Counted from the stretch's first letter, positions 16,756-28,088 are shown. The stretch: 64,000 nucleotides of DNA from Pseudonocardia abyssalis (GCF_019263705.2 NZ_JADQDK010000001.1:5704001-5768000); one strand, 5' to 3'. Translations and numbers: made by a program. The notes: generated by a model not told the origin, from the letters alone.

Positions 16756-17949
16756 GTGGCGAAGGCGAAGTTCGAGCGGACCAAGCCGCACGTCAACATC
16801 GGCACCATCGGTCACATCGACCACGGTAAGACCACGCTGACGGCGGCCATCACCAAGGTTCTGCACGACAAGTTCCCGACGCTCAACGCGGCGTCGGCGT
16901 TCGACCAGATCGACAAGGCTCCCGAGGAGCGCCAGCGCGGCATCACGATCTCGATCGCGCACGTCGAGTACCAGACCGAGAAGCGCCACTACGCGCACGT
17001 CGACTGCCCCGGGCACGCCGACTACATCAAGAACATGATCACCGGTGCGGCCCAGATGGACGGCGCCATCCTCGTGGTCGCCGCCACCGACGGCCCCATG
17101 CCGCAGACGCGCGAGCACGTGCTGCTCGCCCGCCAGGTCGGCGTGCCGTACATCGTCGTCGCGCTGAACAAGGCCGACATGGTGGACGACGAGGAGATCA
17201 TGGAGCTCGTCGAGCTCGAGGTCCGTGAGCTGCTCTCGGCTCAGGAGTACCCCGGCGACGACCTCCCGATCGTCCGCGTCTCGGCGCTCAAGGCGCTCGA
17301 GGGCGACCCCGTGTGGGCCGAGAAGCTCCTCGAGCTCATGGACGCCGTCGACGAGTCGATCCCGGAGCCCGAGCGCGACGTCGACCGTCCGTTCCTGATG
17401 CCGGTCGAGGACGTCTTCACGATCTCCGGTCGTGGCACCGTCGTCACCGGTCGCATCGAGCGCGGCATCGTCAAGGTGAACGAGGAGGTGGAGGTCGTCG
17501 GCATCCGCGAGAAGTCGTTCAAGACCACCACCACCTCCATCGAGATGTTCAAGAAGTTCCTCGACGAGGGTCGCGCCGGCGACAACGCGGCGCTGCTGCT
17601 CCGCGGCATCAAGCGCGAGCAGGTCGAGCGCGGCATGGTCATCGTGAAGCCCGGCACCACCACGCCGCACACCGAGTTCGAGGGCCAGGTCTACATCCTG
17701 TCCAAGGACGAGGGCGGCCGGCACACGCCGTTCTTCAACAACTACCGTCCGCAGTTCTACTTCCGGACGACGGACGTCACCGGCGTGGTCACGCTGCCCA
17801 GTGGCACCGAGATGGTCATGCCCGGCGACAACACCACCATGGAGGTCAAGCTGATCCAGCCGATCGCCATGGAGGAGGGCCTGCAGTTCGCCATCCGCGA
17901 GGGTGGCCGGACCGTCGGCGCCGGCCAGGTCATCAAGATCAACAAGTAG
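16756..17949 (+). CDS. tuf: Elongation factor Tu
   Basis: This 397-aa GTPase delivers aminoacyl-tRNA to the ribosome. [22 protein letters not shown] and NKADMVDD are all present. The GTG start at 16756 is set by AGGAGG at 16742-16747. It is the last gene of the str operon and is followed by a long terminator stem. Confidence 0.98.
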   Translation: MAKAKFERTKPHVNIGTIGHIDHGKTTLTAAITKVLHDKFPTLNAASAFDQIDKAPEERQRGITISIAHVEYQTEKRHYAHVDCPGHADYIKNMITGAAQMDGAILVVAATDGPMPQTREHVLLARQVGVPYIVVALNKADMVDDEEIMELVELEVRELLSAQEYPGDDLPIVRVSALKALEGDPVWAEKLLELMDAVDESIPEPERDVDRPFLMPVEDVFTISGRGTVVTGRIERGIVKVNEEVEVVGIREKSFKTTTTSIEMFKKFLDEGRAGDNAALLLRGIKREQVERGMVIVKPGTTTPHTEFEGQVYILSKDEGGRHTPFFNNYRPQFYFRTTDVTGVVTLPSGTEMVMPGDNTTMEVKLIQPIAMEEGLQFAIREGGRTVGAGQVIKINK

Positions 17950-17965
17950 TACCGCACCACCCCCG

Positions 17966-18001
17966 GTCAAGGGTGCCGCACTTCCGTGTGGCATCCTTGA
18001 C
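17966..18001 (+). terminator. tuf terminator
   Basis: A 16-bp stem (17966-17981 with 17986-18001) has two G-U pairs and a TTCC loop, 16 nt after the tuf stop. It separates the str operon from the S10 cluster. Confidence 0.8.
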
Positions 18002-18266
18002 GGGTTGCGCGTAGGGCGCCGGCATGCGCGGAGTTCGTCTCCGCGCGTGCCGGGCCCGGCGCCAGCCCCCCGAGCACAGCGACCCCCCGGGGCCGCGGGT
18101 GATCCCGGGGACCGGATCGCGAAAGACGGCGACACGCCCGACCTCGTGGACCGGAGCCCAGACCGTGCGAACCGACAGCGCCACCGCGCGCTGCGCCGGT
18201 CCACGGGCCGGGCCCGACCCGGACCACCCGTTCACGCGGCAGGACAGAGAAGGACGACCGACGACC
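18002..18266. other. S10 operon leader/promoter region
   Basis: These 265 bp hold no gene; the rpsJ frame is open upstream, but its translation there does not resemble S10. A 15-bp hairpin with one G-U pair (18019-18033 with 18039-18053) may be part of a regulatory leader or a second terminator. I could not pick a clear -35/-10 pair. Confidence 0.5.
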
Positions 18267-18572
18267 ATGGCGGGACAGAAGATCCGCATCAGGCTGAAGG
18301 CCTACGACCACGAGGCCATCGACGCCTCCGCGCGCAAGATCGTCGAGACGGTCACGCGCACGGGAGCTCGGGTCGTCGGGCCGGTGCCACTGCCGACGGA
18401 GAAGAACATCTACTGCGTCATCCGCTCGCCGCACAAGTACAAGGACTCGCGCGAGCACTTCGAGATGCGCACCCACAAGCGGCTGATCGACATCCTCGAC
18501 CCGACGCCCAAGACGGTCGACGCGCTCATGCGCATCGACCTGCCGGCGTCCGTCGACGTGAACATTCAGTAG
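18267..18572 (+). CDS. rpsJ: Ribosomal protein S10 (NusE)
   Basis: The 101-aa S10 is part of the 30S head and, as NusE, of antitermination complexes. It begins [19 protein letters not shown] and has the conserved [19 protein letters not shown] stretch. I chose ATG 18267 because the upstream open frame encodes a low-complexity Arg/Pro stretch unlike S10. AGAAGGA is at 18248-18254. It is the first gene of the S10 cluster. Confidence 0.98.
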   Translation: MAGQKIRIRLKAYDHEAIDASARKIVETVTRTGARVVGPVPLPTEKNIYCVIRSPHKYKDSREHFEMRTHKRLIDILDPTPKTVDALMRIDLPASVDVNIQ

Positions 18573-18586
18573 GGCTGACGGACATC

Positions 18587-19243
18587 ATGAGCGAACGACA
18601 GATCACCGGGATCCTGGGCACCAAGCTCGGGATGACCCAGGTCTTCGACGAGAACAACCGGGTGGTCCCGGTCACCGTGGTCCAGGCGGGCCCCAACGTG
18701 GTGACCCAGGTCCGCACCACCGAGAAGGACGGCTACGTCGCCGTCCAGCTGGCGTACGGCGCCATCGACCCGCGCAAGGTGAACAAGCCGCGCACCGGCC
18801 ACTTCGGCAAGGCGGGCACCACGCCGCGTCGCCACCTGGTCGAGCTGCGCACCTCCGACGCCGGCGAGTACTCGCTCGGCCAGGAGATCACCGCGGAGGT
18901 GTTCGAGAACGGCGCCGCCGTCGACGTGGTCGGCACCTCCAAGGGCAAGGGCACCGCGGGCGTCATGAAGCGCCACGGCTTCCACGGCCTCGGCGCCAGC
19001 CACGGTGTGCAGCGCAAGCACCGCTCGCCCGGCTCCATCGGCGGCTGTGCGACCCCCGGCCGCGTCTTCAAGGGCATCAAGATGGCCGGCCGCATGGGCG
19101 TCGCGCGCGTCACCACCCAGAACCTCACGGTGTACCGGGTGGACGCGGAGCGAGGCCTGCTGCTGATCAAGGGCGCCGTCCCCGGACCCCGCGGCGGACT
19201 GCTGCTGGTCAAGAGCGCCGCGAAGGGTGGTGTGAAGGCATGA
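18587..19243 (+). CDS. rplC: Ribosomal protein L3
   Basis: The 218-aa L3 binds 23S rRNA close to the peptidyl-transferase centre. It starts [19 protein letters not shown] and holds the [13 protein letters not shown] loop. The stop overlaps the rplD start as ATGA. Confidence 0.98.
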   Translation: MSERQITGILGTKLGMTQVFDENNRVVPVTVVQAGPNVVTQVRTTEKDGYVAVQLAYGAIDPRKVNKPRTGHFGKAGTTPRRHLVELRTSDAGEYSLGQEITAEVFENGAAVDVVGTSKGKGTAGVMKRHGFHGLGASHGVQRKHRSPGSIGGCATPGRVFKGIKMAGRMGVARVTTQNLTVYRVDAERGLLLIKGAVPGPRGGLLLVKSAAKGGVKA

Positions 19244-20139
19244 CCACGACCGTGAAGGCAGATCTTCCCGCGCACGTCTTCGACGTCACCGCGAACGTGC
19301 CCCTGATGCACCAGGTGGTGGTGGCCCAGCTGGCCGCCGCCCGCCAGGGCACGCACGACACGAAGACGCGTGGCGAGGTTCGCGGTGGCGGCAAGAAGCC
19401 GTACCGCCAGAAGGGCACCGGCCGCGCGCGCCAGGGTTCGACCCGCGCGCCGCAGTTCGCCGGCGGTGGCGTCGTCCACGGCCCGACCCCGCGCGACTAC
19501 ACGCAGAAGACGCCCAAGAAGATGAAGGCCGCCGCCCTGCGCGGTGCCCTCTCCGACCGGGCCCGCGCCGGCCGCGTCATCGTGGTCGACTCGCTGGTCA
19601 CCAGCGAGGCGCCCTCGACCAAGGCCGCCCGCAAGACGATCGAGTCGCTGGTGAGCGACGCCGGGCACCGCGTGCTCGCCGTCGTCGGCCGCGAGGACGT
19701 CGTCAGCCAGCTCAGCCTGCGCAACCTGCCGGACGTGCACCTGATCGCGCCCGACCAGCTGAACACCTACGACGTGCTCGTCAACGACGTCGTGCTGTTC
19801 ACCGAGGAATCGCTCGAGTCGTTCCTCGCCGGCCCCATCGCGGTGCCGACGCGGAAGTCCGCCGCTGCGGCAGCGGACGCGCCGCAGGGTCTGGTCAAGA
19901 AGCCCGCCGCTCCCGCGGCCGATGCCCCCCACGGCGCGCAGAGCCACGCCCCGCTCGCCGACGGTGGACAGCCCGAGGGTTTCCCCGTCAAGGGCAACGC
20001 GGACTCGATGCTCTACCACGTGCCGGGTAGCTCGTTCTACGCCCGCACCGTGGCCGAGGTCTGGTTCACCACCGCCGACGCGGCCGAGGCGGCCGGGTTC
20101 CAGCTGCCGCCGTCGCAGCGCAAGGAGGAGGACAAGTGA
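19240..20139 (+). CDS. rplD: Ribosomal protein L4 with extra C-terminal module
   Basis: L4 lines the peptide exit tunnel. Residues 1 to about 205 are ordinary L4, including the tunnel loop [18 protein letters not shown]. The protein runs to 299 aa, whereas L4 is usually 200-225 aa. An Ala/Pro linker (about 206-227) leads to a folded-looking module at 228-299 with [24 protein letters not shown] and EAAGF. The same module ends L17 (rplQ, residues 196-267). The stop at 20139 overlaps the rplW GTG, so the extension is genuine coding sequence of a tightly packed operon, not a frameshift. Confidence 0.97.
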   Translation: MTTTVKADLPAHVFDVTANVPLMHQVVVAQLAAARQGTHDTKTRGEVRGGGKKPYRQKGTGRARQGSTRAPQFAGGGVVHGPTPRDYTQKTPKKMKAAALRGALSDRARAGRVIVVDSLVTSEAPSTKAARKTIESLVSDAGHRVLAVVGREDVVSQLSLRNLPDVHLIAPDQLNTYDVLVNDVVLFTEESLESFLAGPIAVPTRKSAAAAADAPQGLVKKPAAPAADAPHGAQSHAPLADGGQPEGFPVKGNADSMLYHVPGSSFYARTVAEVWFTTADAAEAAGFQLPPSQRKEEDK

Positions 20140-20438
20140 TCCCCGATCCGCGCGACATTCTGCTCGCGCCGGTGGTGTCGGAGAAGAGCTACGGGCTGCT
20201 CGAGGAGCGCCAGTACACCTTCCTCGTGAAGCCGGACGCGAACAAGACCGAGATCAAGATCGCGGTCGAGAAGGTGTTCGGCGTCAAGGTGCTCTCCGTG
20301 AACACCCTGAACCGCAACGGGAAGCGCAAGCGCTCCCGCACCGGCTTCGGCAAGCGTCGCGACACCAAGCGCGCGATCGTGACGCTCTCCGAGGAGAGCC
20401 GCACCATCGACGTGTTCGGTGGAAGGGCAGGGGCCTGA
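20136..20438 (+). CDS. rplW: Ribosomal protein L23
   Basis: The 100-aa L23 sits at the tunnel exit and docks signal recognition particle and trigger factor. It begins [21 protein letters not shown] and has the typical extended basic loop [13 protein letters not shown]. The start codon is GTG, overlapping the rplD stop as GTGA. Confidence 0.97.
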   Translation: MIPDPRDILLAPVVSEKSYGLLEERQYTFLVKPDANKTEIKIAVEKVFGVKVLSVNTLNRNGKRKRSRTGFGKRRDTKRAIVTLSEESRTIDVFGGRAGA

Positions 20439-20441
20439 GTC

Positions 20442-21278
20442 ATGGGTATCCGCAAGTACAAGCCGACGACCCCCGGTCGCCGTGGCTCCAGCGTCTCGGA
20501 CTTCGCCGAGATCACGCGGTCCACGCCCGAGAAGTCGCTGATCCGTCCGCTGCACTCCAAGGGCGGCCGCAACGCGCACGGGCGCATCACCACCCGGCAC
20601 CAGGGCGGTGGCCACAAGCGCGCGTACCGGCTGATCGACTTCCGCCGGAACGACAAGGACGGCGTGCCGGCCCGGGTCGCCGAGATCGAGTACGACCCGA
20701 ACCGCACCTCGCGGATCGCGCTCCTGCACTACGCCGACGGCGAGAAGCGCTACATCATCGCGCCGGAGAAGCTGAAGCAGGGCGACCGCGTCGAGGCCGG
20801 CCCCCGTGCCGACATCAAGGTCGGCAACAACCTGCCGCTGCGCAACATCCCCACCGGCACCGTGATCCACGCCATCGAGCTCCGCCCCGGTGGCGGCGCG
20901 AAGATGGCGCGGTCGGCCGGTGTGAAGGTGCAGCTGGTCGCCAAGGACGGCCCGTACGCGCAGCTCCGGCTGCCCTCGGGCGAGATCCGCAACGTCGACG
21001 TCCGCTGCCGCGCCACGATCGGCGAGGTCGGCAACGGTGACCACTCCAACATCAACTGGGGCAAGGCGGGCCGCATGCGGTGGAAGGGCAAGCGCCCGAC
21101 CGTCCGCGGTGTCGCCATGAACCCGGTCGACCACCCGCACGGTGGTGGTGAGGGCAAGACCTCCGGTGGTCGCCACCCGGTCAACCCCGCGGGCAAGCCC
21201 GAGGGGCGCACCCGCCGCACCAAGCCGTCGGACAAGTTGATCGTCCGCCGCCGTCGCACCGGCAAGAACAAGCGCTGA
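20442..21278 (+). CDS. rplB: Ribosomal protein L2
   Basis: The 278-aa L2 is needed for subunit association and peptidyl transfer. It holds GGGHKRAYR, the [14 protein letters not shown] loop with the conserved His, and the basic C-terminus. It lies 3 nt after rplW. Confidence 0.98.
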   Translation: MGIRKYKPTTPGRRGSSVSDFAEITRSTPEKSLIRPLHSKGGRNAHGRITTRHQGGGHKRAYRLIDFRRNDKDGVPARVAEIEYDPNRTSRIALLHYADGEKRYIIAPEKLKQGDRVEAGPRADIKVGNNLPLRNIPTGTVIHAIELRPGGGAKMARSAGVKVQLVAKDGPYAQLRLPSGEIRNVDVRCRATIGEVGNGDHSNINWGKAGRMRWKGKRPTVRGVAMNPVDHPHGGGEGKTSGGRHPVNPAGKPEGRTRRTKPSDKLIVRRRRTGKNKR

Positions 21279-21293
21279 GCAGGGAGGTAAAAG

Positions 21294-21575
21294 ATGCCAC
21301 GCAGCCTGAAGAAGGGCCCGTTCGTGGATGACCACCTGCTCAAGAAGGTGGACGTCCTCAACGAGTCGGGCAAGAAGACCGTCATCCGTACCTGGTCCCG
21401 ACGGTCGACCATCATCCCCGACATGATCGGGCACACGATCGCGGTGCACGACGGCCGCAAGCATGTGCCGGTGTTCGTGTCGGACTCGATGGTCGGCCAC
21501 AAGCTGGGGGAGTTCGCGCCCACGCGCACCTTCCGGGGCCACATCAAGGACGACCGCAAGTCGCGCAGGCGCTGA
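21294..21575 (+). CDS. rpsS: Ribosomal protein S19
   Basis: The 93-aa S19 is in the 30S head at the subunit interface. [15 protein letters not shown] and the [18 protein letters not shown] segment are diagnostic. AGGGAGG precedes the ATG closely. Confidence 0.98.
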   Translation: MPRSLKKGPFVDDHLLKKVDVLNESGKKTVIRTWSRRSTIIPDMIGHTIAVHDGRKHVPVFVSDSMVGHKLGEFAPTRTFRGHIKDDRKSRRR

Positions 21576-21597
21576 GACGGAGCAGGAGGAAGTGACC

Positions 21598-22013
21598 ATG
21601 GCTGAAACAGCTGAGAGCACGACCGCTGCGCCCGTCCGGGCGCGCGCGATCGCGCGGCACGTACACATGTCGCCGACCAAGGTCCGGCGCGTCATCGCGC
21701 TGATCAAGGGCCGGCCGGTCCAGGACGCCCTCGACATCCTGCGGTTCTCGCCGCAGGCTGCCTGTGAGCCCCTGTACAAGGTGGTCGCCAGCGCGGCGGC
21801 CAACGCCCAGAACAACCTCGACCTGGACCCCGACACCCTCGTGGTGGCGGTGGCCATGGCCGACGAGGGCCCGACGCTCAAGCGCATCCGTCCGCGGGCC
21901 CAGGGCCGCGCGTACCGGATCCGCAAGCGCACGAGCCACATCACCGTCGAGGTCGAGTCGCAGCCCGCCAAGAACGGGCGCGGCGCTCGTGGTGCGAAGG
22001 GGAGGACCCGCTA

Positions 22014-22014
<1 letters not shown>
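21598..22014 (+). CDS. rplV: Ribosomal protein L22
   Basis: The 138-aa L22 lines the exit tunnel with L4. I placed the start at ATG 21598 because AGGAGGA (21584-21590) lies 7 nt upstream; the frame is open further up but overlaps rps[14 protein letters not shown] and the tunnel hairpin [19 protein letters not shown] are present. Its TAA overlaps the rpsC ATG. Confidence 0.97.
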
Positions 22015-22859
<845 letters not shown>

Positions 22860-22861
22860 CC

Positions 22862-23281
22862 ATGCTGATCCCCCGCAGGGTCAAGCACCGCAAGCAGCAC
22901 CGCCCGCACCGCACCGGTGCGGCCTCGGGCGGCACCCGCGTCACCTTCGGTGAGTACGGCATCCAGGCTCTCGAGCCCGCCTACGTCACCAACCGGCAGA
23001 TCGAGTCCGCTCGTATCGCCATCAACCGGCACATCAAGCGTGGCGGCAAGGTCTGGATCAACATCTTCCCGGACCGCCCGCTGACGAAGAAGCCGGCGGA
23101 GACCCGCATGGGTTCCGGTAAGGGCTCCCCCGAGAAGTGGGTGTCCAACGTGAAGCCGGGCCGGGTCCTGTTCGAGATGAGCTACCCCAACGAGCAGCTC
23201 GCTCGCGAGGCCCTGCGCCGAGCGATCCACAAGCTGCCCATGAAGTGCCGGATCGTGACCCGTGAGGGTGGTGACATCTGA
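22862..23281 (+). CDS. rplP: Ribosomal protein L16
   Basis: The 139-aa L16 is near the A site and central protuberance. It begins [15 protein letters not shown] and has the conserved [20 protein letters not shown]. The TGA overlaps the rpmC ATG by one base. Confidence 0.98.
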   Translation: MLIPRRVKHRKQHRPHRTGAASGGTRVTFGEYGIQALEPAYVTNRQIESARIAINRHIKRGGKVWINIFPDRPLTKKPAETRMGSGKGSPEKWVSNVKPGRVLFEMSYPNEQLAREALRRAIHKLPMKCRIVTREGGDI

Positions 23282-23523
23282 TGGCCGCGTCGACGACGAC
23301 CGCAGCCGAGCTGCGTGAGCTCACCGACGAGGAGCTCGTGCTCCGCGTGCGTGAGGCCAAGGAGGAGCTGTTCAACCTCCGCTTCCAGATGGCCACCGGG
23401 CAGCTGGACAACAACCGGCGGCTGCGTACCGTCCGGCACGACATCGCGCGGATCTACACGATCATGCGCGAGCGCGAGCTGGGCCTCTCTGCCGCCCCGG
23501 ACGAGAATGAGGGCGCGGCATGA
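23281..23523 (+). CDS. rpmC: Ribosomal protein L29
   Basis: The 80-aa L29 lies at the tunnel exit next to L23. The helical-hairpin sequence [19 protein letters not shown] and the [12 protein letters not shown] loop identify it. It is coupled to rplP (TGATG) and to rpsQ (ATGA). Confidence 0.97.
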   Translation: MAASTTTAAELRELTDEELVLRVREAKEELFNLRFQMATGQLDNNRRLRTVRHDIARIYTIMRERELGLSAAPDENEGAA

Positions 23524-23807
23524 GCGACACAGCGAAGACGCCGCCCACCGAGGTGGAGCGGAACGAGCGCAAGGTCCGTGAGGGCCTCGTGGTCTCCGAC
23601 AAGATGGCGAAGACGATCGTCGTCGTCGTCGAGGACCGCGTGAAGCACCGGATGTACGGCAAGGTCATCCGCCGGACGACGAAGATCAAGGCGCACGACG
23701 AGGCCAACACGGCCGGCGTCGGCGACCGCGTCCGGCTGATGGAGACCCGCCCGCTGTCGGCCACCAAGCGCTGGCGCCTGGTGGAGATCCTGGAGAAGGC
23801 GAAGTGA
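23520..23807 (+). CDS. rpsQ: Ribosomal protein S17
   Basis: The 95-aa S17 is an OB-fold primary binder of 16S rRNA. After about 18 extra N-terminal residues comes [19 protein letters not shown] and the usual [11 protein letters not shown]. The stop overlaps the rplN GTG. Confidence 0.97.
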   Translation: MSDTAKTPPTEVERNERKVREGLVVSDKMAKTIVVVVEDRVKHRMYGKVIRRTTKIKAHDEANTAGVGDRVRLMETRPLSATKRWRLVEILEKAK

Positions 23808-24172
23808 TCCAGCAGGAGTCGCGGCTGCGCGTCGCCGACAACACCGGTGCCAAGGAGATCCTGTGCATCCGGGTGCTGGGCGGTTCGGCCCGGCGCTACG
23901 CGGGGATCGGCGACACCATCGTCGCCACGGTGAAGGACGCCATCCCCGGAGCGGGGGTGAAGCGCGGTGACGTCGTCAAGGCGGTCATCGTGCGCACCGT
24001 CAAGGAGCGTCGCCGCCCGGATGGTTCCTACATCCGTTTCGACGAGAACGCCGCCGTGCTGATCAAGCCCGACGGCGAGCCGCGGGGGACCCGCATCTTC
24101 GGACCGGTCGGTCGCGAACTCCGCGACAAGAAGTTCATGAAGATCATCTCCCTCGCGCCGGAGGTGCTGTAA
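23804..24172 (+). CDS. rplN: Ribosomal protein L14
   Basis: The 122-aa L14 lies at the subunit interface and binds the silencing factor RsfS in other bacteria. [19 protein letters not shown] is essentially invariant. The GTG start overlaps the rpsQ stop. Confidence 0.98.
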   Translation: MIQQESRLRVADNTGAKEILCIRVLGGSARRYAGIGDTIVATVKDAIPGAGVKRGDVVKAVIVRTVKERRRPDGSYIRFDENAAVLIKPDGEPRGTRIFGPVGRELRDKKFMKIISLAPEVL

Positions 24173-24174
24173 CC

Positions 24175-24501
24175 ATGAAGATCAAGAAGGGCGACACCGT
24201 CGTGGTGATCGCCGGCAAGGACAAGGGAGCGAAGGGGAAGGTCATCCAGGCCTACCCCGAGCGCGACCGCATCCTGGTCGAGGGCGTGAACCGGATCAAG
24301 AAGCACACCCGGGTCAGCCAGAACCAGCGCGGCGCCCAGTCCGGCGGCATCGTCACGCAGGAGGCCGCGATCCACGTCTCGAACGTGATGATCGTCGACT
24401 CCGAGGGCAAGCCGACTCGTGTCGGTCGCCAGGTCACCCGCGACGAGGACGGCAAGCGGTCCAGCGTTCGGGTCTCCCGGAGCACCGGGAAGGAGATCTG
24501 A
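24175..24501 (+). CDS. rplX: Ribosomal protein L24
   Basis: The 108-aa L24 is an early assembly initiator of the 50S subunit. The KOW motif is [21 protein letters not shown] at the N-terminus. It is followed after 1 nt by rplE. Confidence 0.98.
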   Translation: MKIKKGDTVVVIAGKDKGAKGKVIQAYPERDRILVEGVNRIKKHTRVSQNQRGAQSGGIVTQEAAIHVSNVMIVDSEGKPTRVGRQVTRDEDGKRSSVRVSRSTGKEI

Positions 24502-24502
24502 G

Positions 24503-25069
24503 ATGACGAGCACCGAAGAGAAGACCATCCCGCGGCTCAAGCAGCGGTACCGCGACGAGATCGCACCGCAGCTGCGTGAGCAGTTCGAGTACGCGAACGT
24601 CATGCAGATCCCGGGTGTCGTGAAGGTCGTCGTGAACATGGGTGTCGGCGACGCCGCCCGTGACGCGAAGCTGATCGACGGCGCCATGCGCGATCTCGCC
24701 ACCATCACCGGTCAGAAGCCGCAGATGCGGCGGGCGACCAAGTCCATCGCGCAGTTCAAGCTGCGCGAGGGCATGCCGATCGGCGCGAAGGTCACCCTCC
24801 GCAGCGACCGGATGTGGGAGTTCCTGGACCGGCTGCTGACGATCGCACTGCCGCGTATCCGCGACTTCCGCGGCCTGTCGAGCACGCAGTTCGACGGCCG
24901 GGGCAACTACACGTTCGGCCTGAACGAGCAGTCGATGTTCCACGAGATCGACCCGGACTCGATCGACCGTCCGCGCGGCATGGACATCACGGTCGTCACC
25001 ACGGCGACGACCGACGACGAAGGCCGTGCGCTGCTCCGCAAGCTCGGCTTCCCGTTCAAGGAGGCATGA
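24503..25069 (+). CDS. rplE: Ribosomal protein L5
   Basis: The 188-aa L5 binds 5S rRNA and contacts t[23 protein letters not shown] and the loop [13 protein letters not shown] identify it. I used ATG 24503, directly after the rplX stop; the frame is open upstream inside rplX. Confidence 0.98.
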   Translation: MTSTEEKTIPRLKQRYRDEIAPQLREQFEYANVMQIPGVVKVVVNMGVGDAARDAKLIDGAMRDLATITGQKPQMRRATKSIAQFKLREGMPIGAKVTLRSDRMWEFLDRLLTIALPRIRDFRGLSSTQFDGRGNYTFGLNEQSMFHEIDPDSIDRPRGMDITVVTTATTDDEGRALLRKLGFPFKEA

Positions 25070-25072
25070 GAC

Positions 25073-25258
25073 ATGGCCAAGAAGGCGCTCCGCATCAAGG
25101 CCGCGGCCGTCCCGAAGTTCAAGGTCCGCGGTTACACCCGCTGCCAGAAGTGCGGACGGCCCCGTGCCGTGCTGCGCAAGTTCGGCCTCTGCCGGATCTG
25201 CGTCCGCGAGATGGCCCACGCCGGCGAGCTGCCGGGCGTGAGCAAGTCCTCCTGGTAG
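25073..25258 (+). CDS. rpsZ: Ribosomal protein S14, zinc-binding short form
   Basis: The 61-aa type Z S14 has four zinc ligands, C24, C27, C40 and C43 (CQKC and CRIC). Many actinobacteria keep a second zinc-free S14 elsewhere, induced by zinc shortage; none is in this window. It lies 3 nt after rplE. Confidence 0.97.
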   Translation: MAKKALRIKAAAVPKFKVRGYTRCQKCGRPRAVLRKFGLCRICVREMAHAGELPGVSKSSW

Positions 25259-25285
25259 TTCTTCCTTCCTCCAGATCGTCACAGG

Positions 25286-25307
25286 CCCCCGGGTGAGAGC
25301 CCGGGGG
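25286..25307 (+). terminator. Hairpin between rpsZ and rpsH
   Basis: An 8-bp perfect stem CCCCCGGG/CCCGGGGG (25286-25293 with 25300-25307) has a 6-nt loop. It sits in the only sizeable gap inside the spc half of the cluster and could attenuate transcription or mark a processing site. Confidence 0.45.
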
Positions 25308-25335
25308 AACCAGGCGGGAAAGCAGTGACGTCACC

Positions 25336-25734
25336 ATGACGATGACCGATCCCATCGCGGACATGCTCACGCGTCTCCGCAACGCCAACTCGGCGTACCA
25401 CGACCGCGTGGTCATGCCGCACTCCAAGCTCAAGGTGTCGATCGCCGAGATCCTCCAGCGCGAGGGTTACATCGCGTCGCACTCCGTCGAGGACGCCGAG
25501 GTCGGCAAGTCCCTGGTCATCGAGCTGAAGTACGGACGCAACCGCGAGCGGAGCATCGCCGGCCTGCGCCGGGTCTCCAAGCCCGGTCTGCGCGTCTACG
25601 CCAAGTCCACGAACCTGCCGCGCGTTCTCGGCGGTCTGGGCGTGGCCATCATCTCCACGTCCGCCGGTCTCCAGACCGAGCGGCAAGCACACAAGAACGG
25701 CGTGGGCGGAGAAGTCCTCGCCTACGTCTGGTGA
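25336..25734 (+). CDS. rpsH: Ribosomal protein S8
   Basis: The 132-aa S8 is a primary 16S binder and in E. coli the translational repressor of the spc operon. It holds [16 protein letters not shown] and the C-terminal [25 protein letters not shown] 25336 or 25342 could be used; both give the same family N-terminus. Confidence 0.97.
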   Translation: MTMTDPIADMLTRLRNANSAYHDRVVMPHSKLKVSIAEILQREGYIASHSVEDAEVGKSLVIELKYGRNRERSIAGLRRVSKPGLRVYAKSTNLPRVLGGLGVAIISTSAGLQTERQAHKNGVGGEVLAYVW

Positions 25735-25746
25735 GGGGGTAACACC

Positions 25747-26286
25747 ATGTCCCGAATCGGGAAGCTGCCCATCACCGTGCCGTCCGGTGTGGATGTCAAG
25801 ATCGACGGCCGAACGGTGACCGTCAAGGGCCCCAAGGGGACCCTGACGCACACCGTCATCGAGCCCATCACGGTCGAGCGCGACGACGACGGCACCGTTG
25901 TCGTCAAGCGCCCGGACGACGAGCGTCGCAGCAAGGCCTACCACGGCCTGTCGCGCACGCTGGTCAACAACCTCATGCTCGGCGTCACCGCCGGCTACGA
26001 GAAGAAGCTCGAGATCGTCGGCGTCGGTTACCGCGTCGTCCTCAAGGGCGGCAACCTGGAGTTCGCTCTCGGGTTCAGCCACCCCGTCGTCGTCCAGCCG
26101 CCGGAGGGCATCACCTTCGTCGTCGAGACCCCGAACAAGTTCGCGGTCCAGGGGATCGACAAGCAGCTGGTCGGCGAGACCGCCGCCAACATCCGCAAGA
26201 TCAGGAAGCCGGAGCCCTACAAGGGCAAGGGCGTGCGGTACGCCGGCGAGAACGTGCGCCGCAAGGTCGGGAAGACGGGTAAGTAA
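25747..26286 (+). CDS. rplF: Ribosomal protein L6
   Basis: The 179-aa L6 is near the GTPase-associated centre. [15 protein letters not shown] and the C-terminal [16 protein letters not shown] are diagnostic. Its TAA overlaps the rplR ATG. Confidence 0.98.
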   Translation: MSRIGKLPITVPSGVDVKIDGRTVTVKGPKGTLTHTVIEPITVERDDDGTVVVKRPDDERRSKAYHGLSRTLVNNLMLGVTAGYEKKLEIVGVGYRVVLKGGNLEFALGFSHPVVVQPPEGITFVVETPNKFAVQGIDKQLVGETAANIRKIRKPEPYKGKGVRYAGENVRRKVGKTGK

Positions 26287-26690
26287 TGGCCGAGACGATC
26301 AGTGCGGCCGCCAAGAAGCGGACCGCCTCCCAGGTGTCGGCCAAGCGCCGCACCGCAGTCACGCGCCGGCACGCCCGGCTCCGCAAGAAGGTCAGCGGCA
26401 GCCCGGAGCGTCCGCGCCTCGCGGTCAAGCGCAGCTCGCGGCACATCGTCGTGCAGCTCATCGACGACCTCGCCGGCCGCACGCTGGCCTCGGCGTCCAC
26501 GATGGAGGCCGACGTCCGCGCGTTCGACGGCGACAAGAAGGCCCGTGCGGCCAAGGTCGGCGAGCTCGTCGCCGCCCGTGCCCGCGAGGCCGGCGTCACC
26601 GCCGTCGTGTTCGACCGTGGTGGCTTCGGCTACCACGGCCGGATCGCGGCGCTGGCCGACGCCGCCCGCGAGGGTGGCCTGGAGTTCTGA
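26286..26690 (+). CDS. rplR: Ribosomal protein L18
   Basis: The 134-aa L18 binds 5S rRNA with L5. [19 protein letters not shown] and the C-terminal [20 protein letters not shown] are typical. The stop TGA overlaps the ATG of a 9-codon ORF that bridges to rpsE. Confidence 0.97.
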   Translation: MAETISAAAKKRTASQVSAKRRTAVTRRHARLRKKVSGSPERPRLAVKRSSRHIVVQLIDDLAGRTLASASTMEADVRAFDGDKKARAAKVGELVAARAREAGVTAVVFDRGGFGYHGRIAALADAAREGGLEF

Positions 26691-26719
26691 TGGTGAACAA
26701 CATGGAAGGAAACCACTGA
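26690..26719 (+). CDS. Nine-codon ORF bridging rplR and rpsE
   Basis: ATG at 26690 shares its A with the rplR stop (TGATG). The frame reads MVNNMEGNH and ends in TGA (26717-26719), whose A starts the rpsE ATG. The ORF also contains the rpsE ribosome-binding site GGAAGGA (26704-26710). It may serve only to carry ribosomes from rplR to rpsE. Expression is unproven. Confidence 0.4.
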   Translation: MVNNMEGNH

Positions 26720-27384
26720 TGCCGGGACGTGCACGGCGCGACGGCGGAGGACCCGGTGGGTCCGGTGGGCCCAACAGCGGGCCCGGTGGCGAGCGCAGCA
26801 ACTCGGGTGGTGGCCGGGACCGTCGCGACAGCGGCGGCCGGGGCGGCGCCCAGGACAAGACCCCGTACATCGAGCGGCTGGTCACGATCAACCGCGTCGC
26901 CAAGGTCGTCAAGGGCGGTCGGCGTTTCAGTTTCACCGCGCTGATGATCGTCGGTGACGGCGACGGCCTGGTGGGCGTCGGCTACGGCAAGGCCAAGGAG
27001 GTGCCCGCGGCGATCGCCAAGGGTGTGGAGGAGGCGAAGAAGAACTTCTTCCGCGTCCCCCGCATCGGCGGCACGATCGTGCACCGGGTGCAGGGCGAGG
27101 CCGCAGCCGGCGTCGTCCTCCTCCGCCCGGCCAGCCCGGGTACCGGCGTCATCGCCGGTGGTCCGGTGCGCGCCGTGCTGGAGTGCGCCGGGATCCACGA
27201 CATCCTCTCCAAGAGCCTGGGCTCCGACAACGCGATCAACGTCGTGCACGCCACGATCGCCGCGTTGAAGATGATCCAGCGCCCCGAGGAGGTGGCGGCC
27301 CGCCGTGGCCTGCCGCTCGAGGACGTCGCCCCGGCCCAGATGATGCGGGCGCGTGCGGAAGCCGCGCAGGCGGCGAGGGCCTGA
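26719..27384 (+). CDS. rpsE: Ribosomal protein S5
   Basis: The 221-aa S5 acts in decoding fidelity. A Gly/Arg/Ser-rich N-terminal stretch of about 50 residues, typical of actinobacteria, precedes the S5 core beginning near [18 protein letters not shown]. The ATG at 26719 has GGAAGGA 8 nt upstream; an open frame further up runs through rplR and is rejected. It is coupled to rpmD by TGATG. Confidence 0.97.
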   Translation: MPGRARRDGGGPGGSGGPNSGPGGERSNSGGGRDRRDSGGRGGAQDKTPYIERLVTINRVAKVVKGGRRFSFTALMIVGDGDGLVGVGYGKAKEVPAAIAKGVEEAKKNFFRVPRIGGTIVHRVQGEAAAGVVLLRPASPGTGVIAGGPVRAVLECAGIHDILSKSLGSDNAINVVHATIAALKMIQRPEEVAARRGLPLEDVAPAQMMRARAEAAQAARA

Positions 27385-27569
27385 TGACGAAGCTGATCAT
27401 CACCCAGCGCAAGAGCGTCATCGGCGCCAAGGCCAACCAGCGCGCCACGATGCTCTCGCTCGGGCTGCGCAAGATCCGCCAGACGGTGGAGAAGGACGAC
27501 ACCCCGCAGATCCGGGGCATGGTCCACACCGTCCGGCACCTCGTGACGGTTGAGGAGGTGACCTCGTGA
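27384..27569 (+). CDS. rpmD: Ribosomal protein L30
   Basis: The 61-aa L30 has the family pattern [24 protein letters not shown] and HTVRHLV. I used ATG 27384, which overlaps the rpsE TGA; the open frame extends upstream inside rpsE. The stop overlaps the rplO GTG. Confidence 0.96.
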   Translation: MTKLIITQRKSVIGAKANQRATMLSLGLRKIRQTVEKDDTPQIRGMVHTVRHLVTVEEVTS

Positions 27570-28021
27570 GCGAGTCCACCATCAAGATCCACCACCTGCG
27601 CCCCGCGCCGGGTGCGAAGACCGCCAAGACCCGTGTCGGACGCGGTGAGGGCGGCAAGGGCGGCAAGACCGCCGGTCGCGGTACCAAGGGCACGCGCGCC
27701 CGTAAGGGCGTGCCCGCGGGCTTCGAGGGTGGGCAGATGCCGCTGCACATGCGGCTGCCCAAGCTGAAGGGGTTCAAGAACCGCTTCCGCGTGGAGTTCC
27801 AGGTCGTGAACGTCGGCGACCTGGCCACCCTGTTCCCGCAGGGCGGCACCGTCGGTCCCGACGAGCTCGTCGAGATCGGTGCCGTGCGCCGCAACCAGCC
27901 CGTCAAGGTGCTGGGCAACGGCGACCTGGACGGCGTGAAGCTCACCGTGAGTGCGCACGCGTTCTCCGGCAGTGCACGCGACAAGATCGCGGCCGCAGGC
28001 GGGTCCGTCACCGAGCTGTGA
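27566..28021 (+). CDS. rplO: Ribosomal protein L15
   Basis: The 151-aa L15 is a late 50S assembly protein. It has the Gly/Lys-rich N-terminal half ([18 protein letters not shown]) and [18 protein letters not shown]. The start is GTG overlapping the rpmD stop. It ends the spc cluster; a terminator follows. Confidence 0.98.
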   Translation: MSESTIKIHHLRPAPGAKTAKTRVGRGEGGKGGKTAGRGTKGTRARKGVPAGFEGGQMPLHMRLPKLKGFKNRFRVEFQVVNVGDLATLFPQGGTVGPDELVEIGAVRRNQPVKVLGNGDLDGVKLTVSAHAFSGSARDKIAAAGGSVTEL

Positions 28022-28034
28022 CTCCCGTTCGGTG

Positions 28035-28062
28035 CGGACCGGCGCCATCGTGCGCCGGTCCG
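28035..28062 (+). terminator. rplO terminator
   Basis: A perfect 11-bp stem (28035-28045 with 28052-28062) and 6-nt loop lie 13 nt after the rplO stop. It separates the ribosomal cluster from secY. Confidence 0.75.
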
Positions 28063-28088
28063 TGCCGTGGGGGCGGCACAGCCGCTGT

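Noticed and set aside
17903..18586. Long N-terminal extension of L3 and S10 implied by open frames from the tuf region
   Set aside because: The extensions read as Arg/Pro-rich noise, and family N-termini plus ribosome-binding sites place the starts at 18267 and 18587.
19846..20139. Frameshift or read-through as the cause of the long L4
   Set aside because: The extension is in frame, its stop overlaps the rplW start, and the same module is found in L17, so it is real coding sequence.
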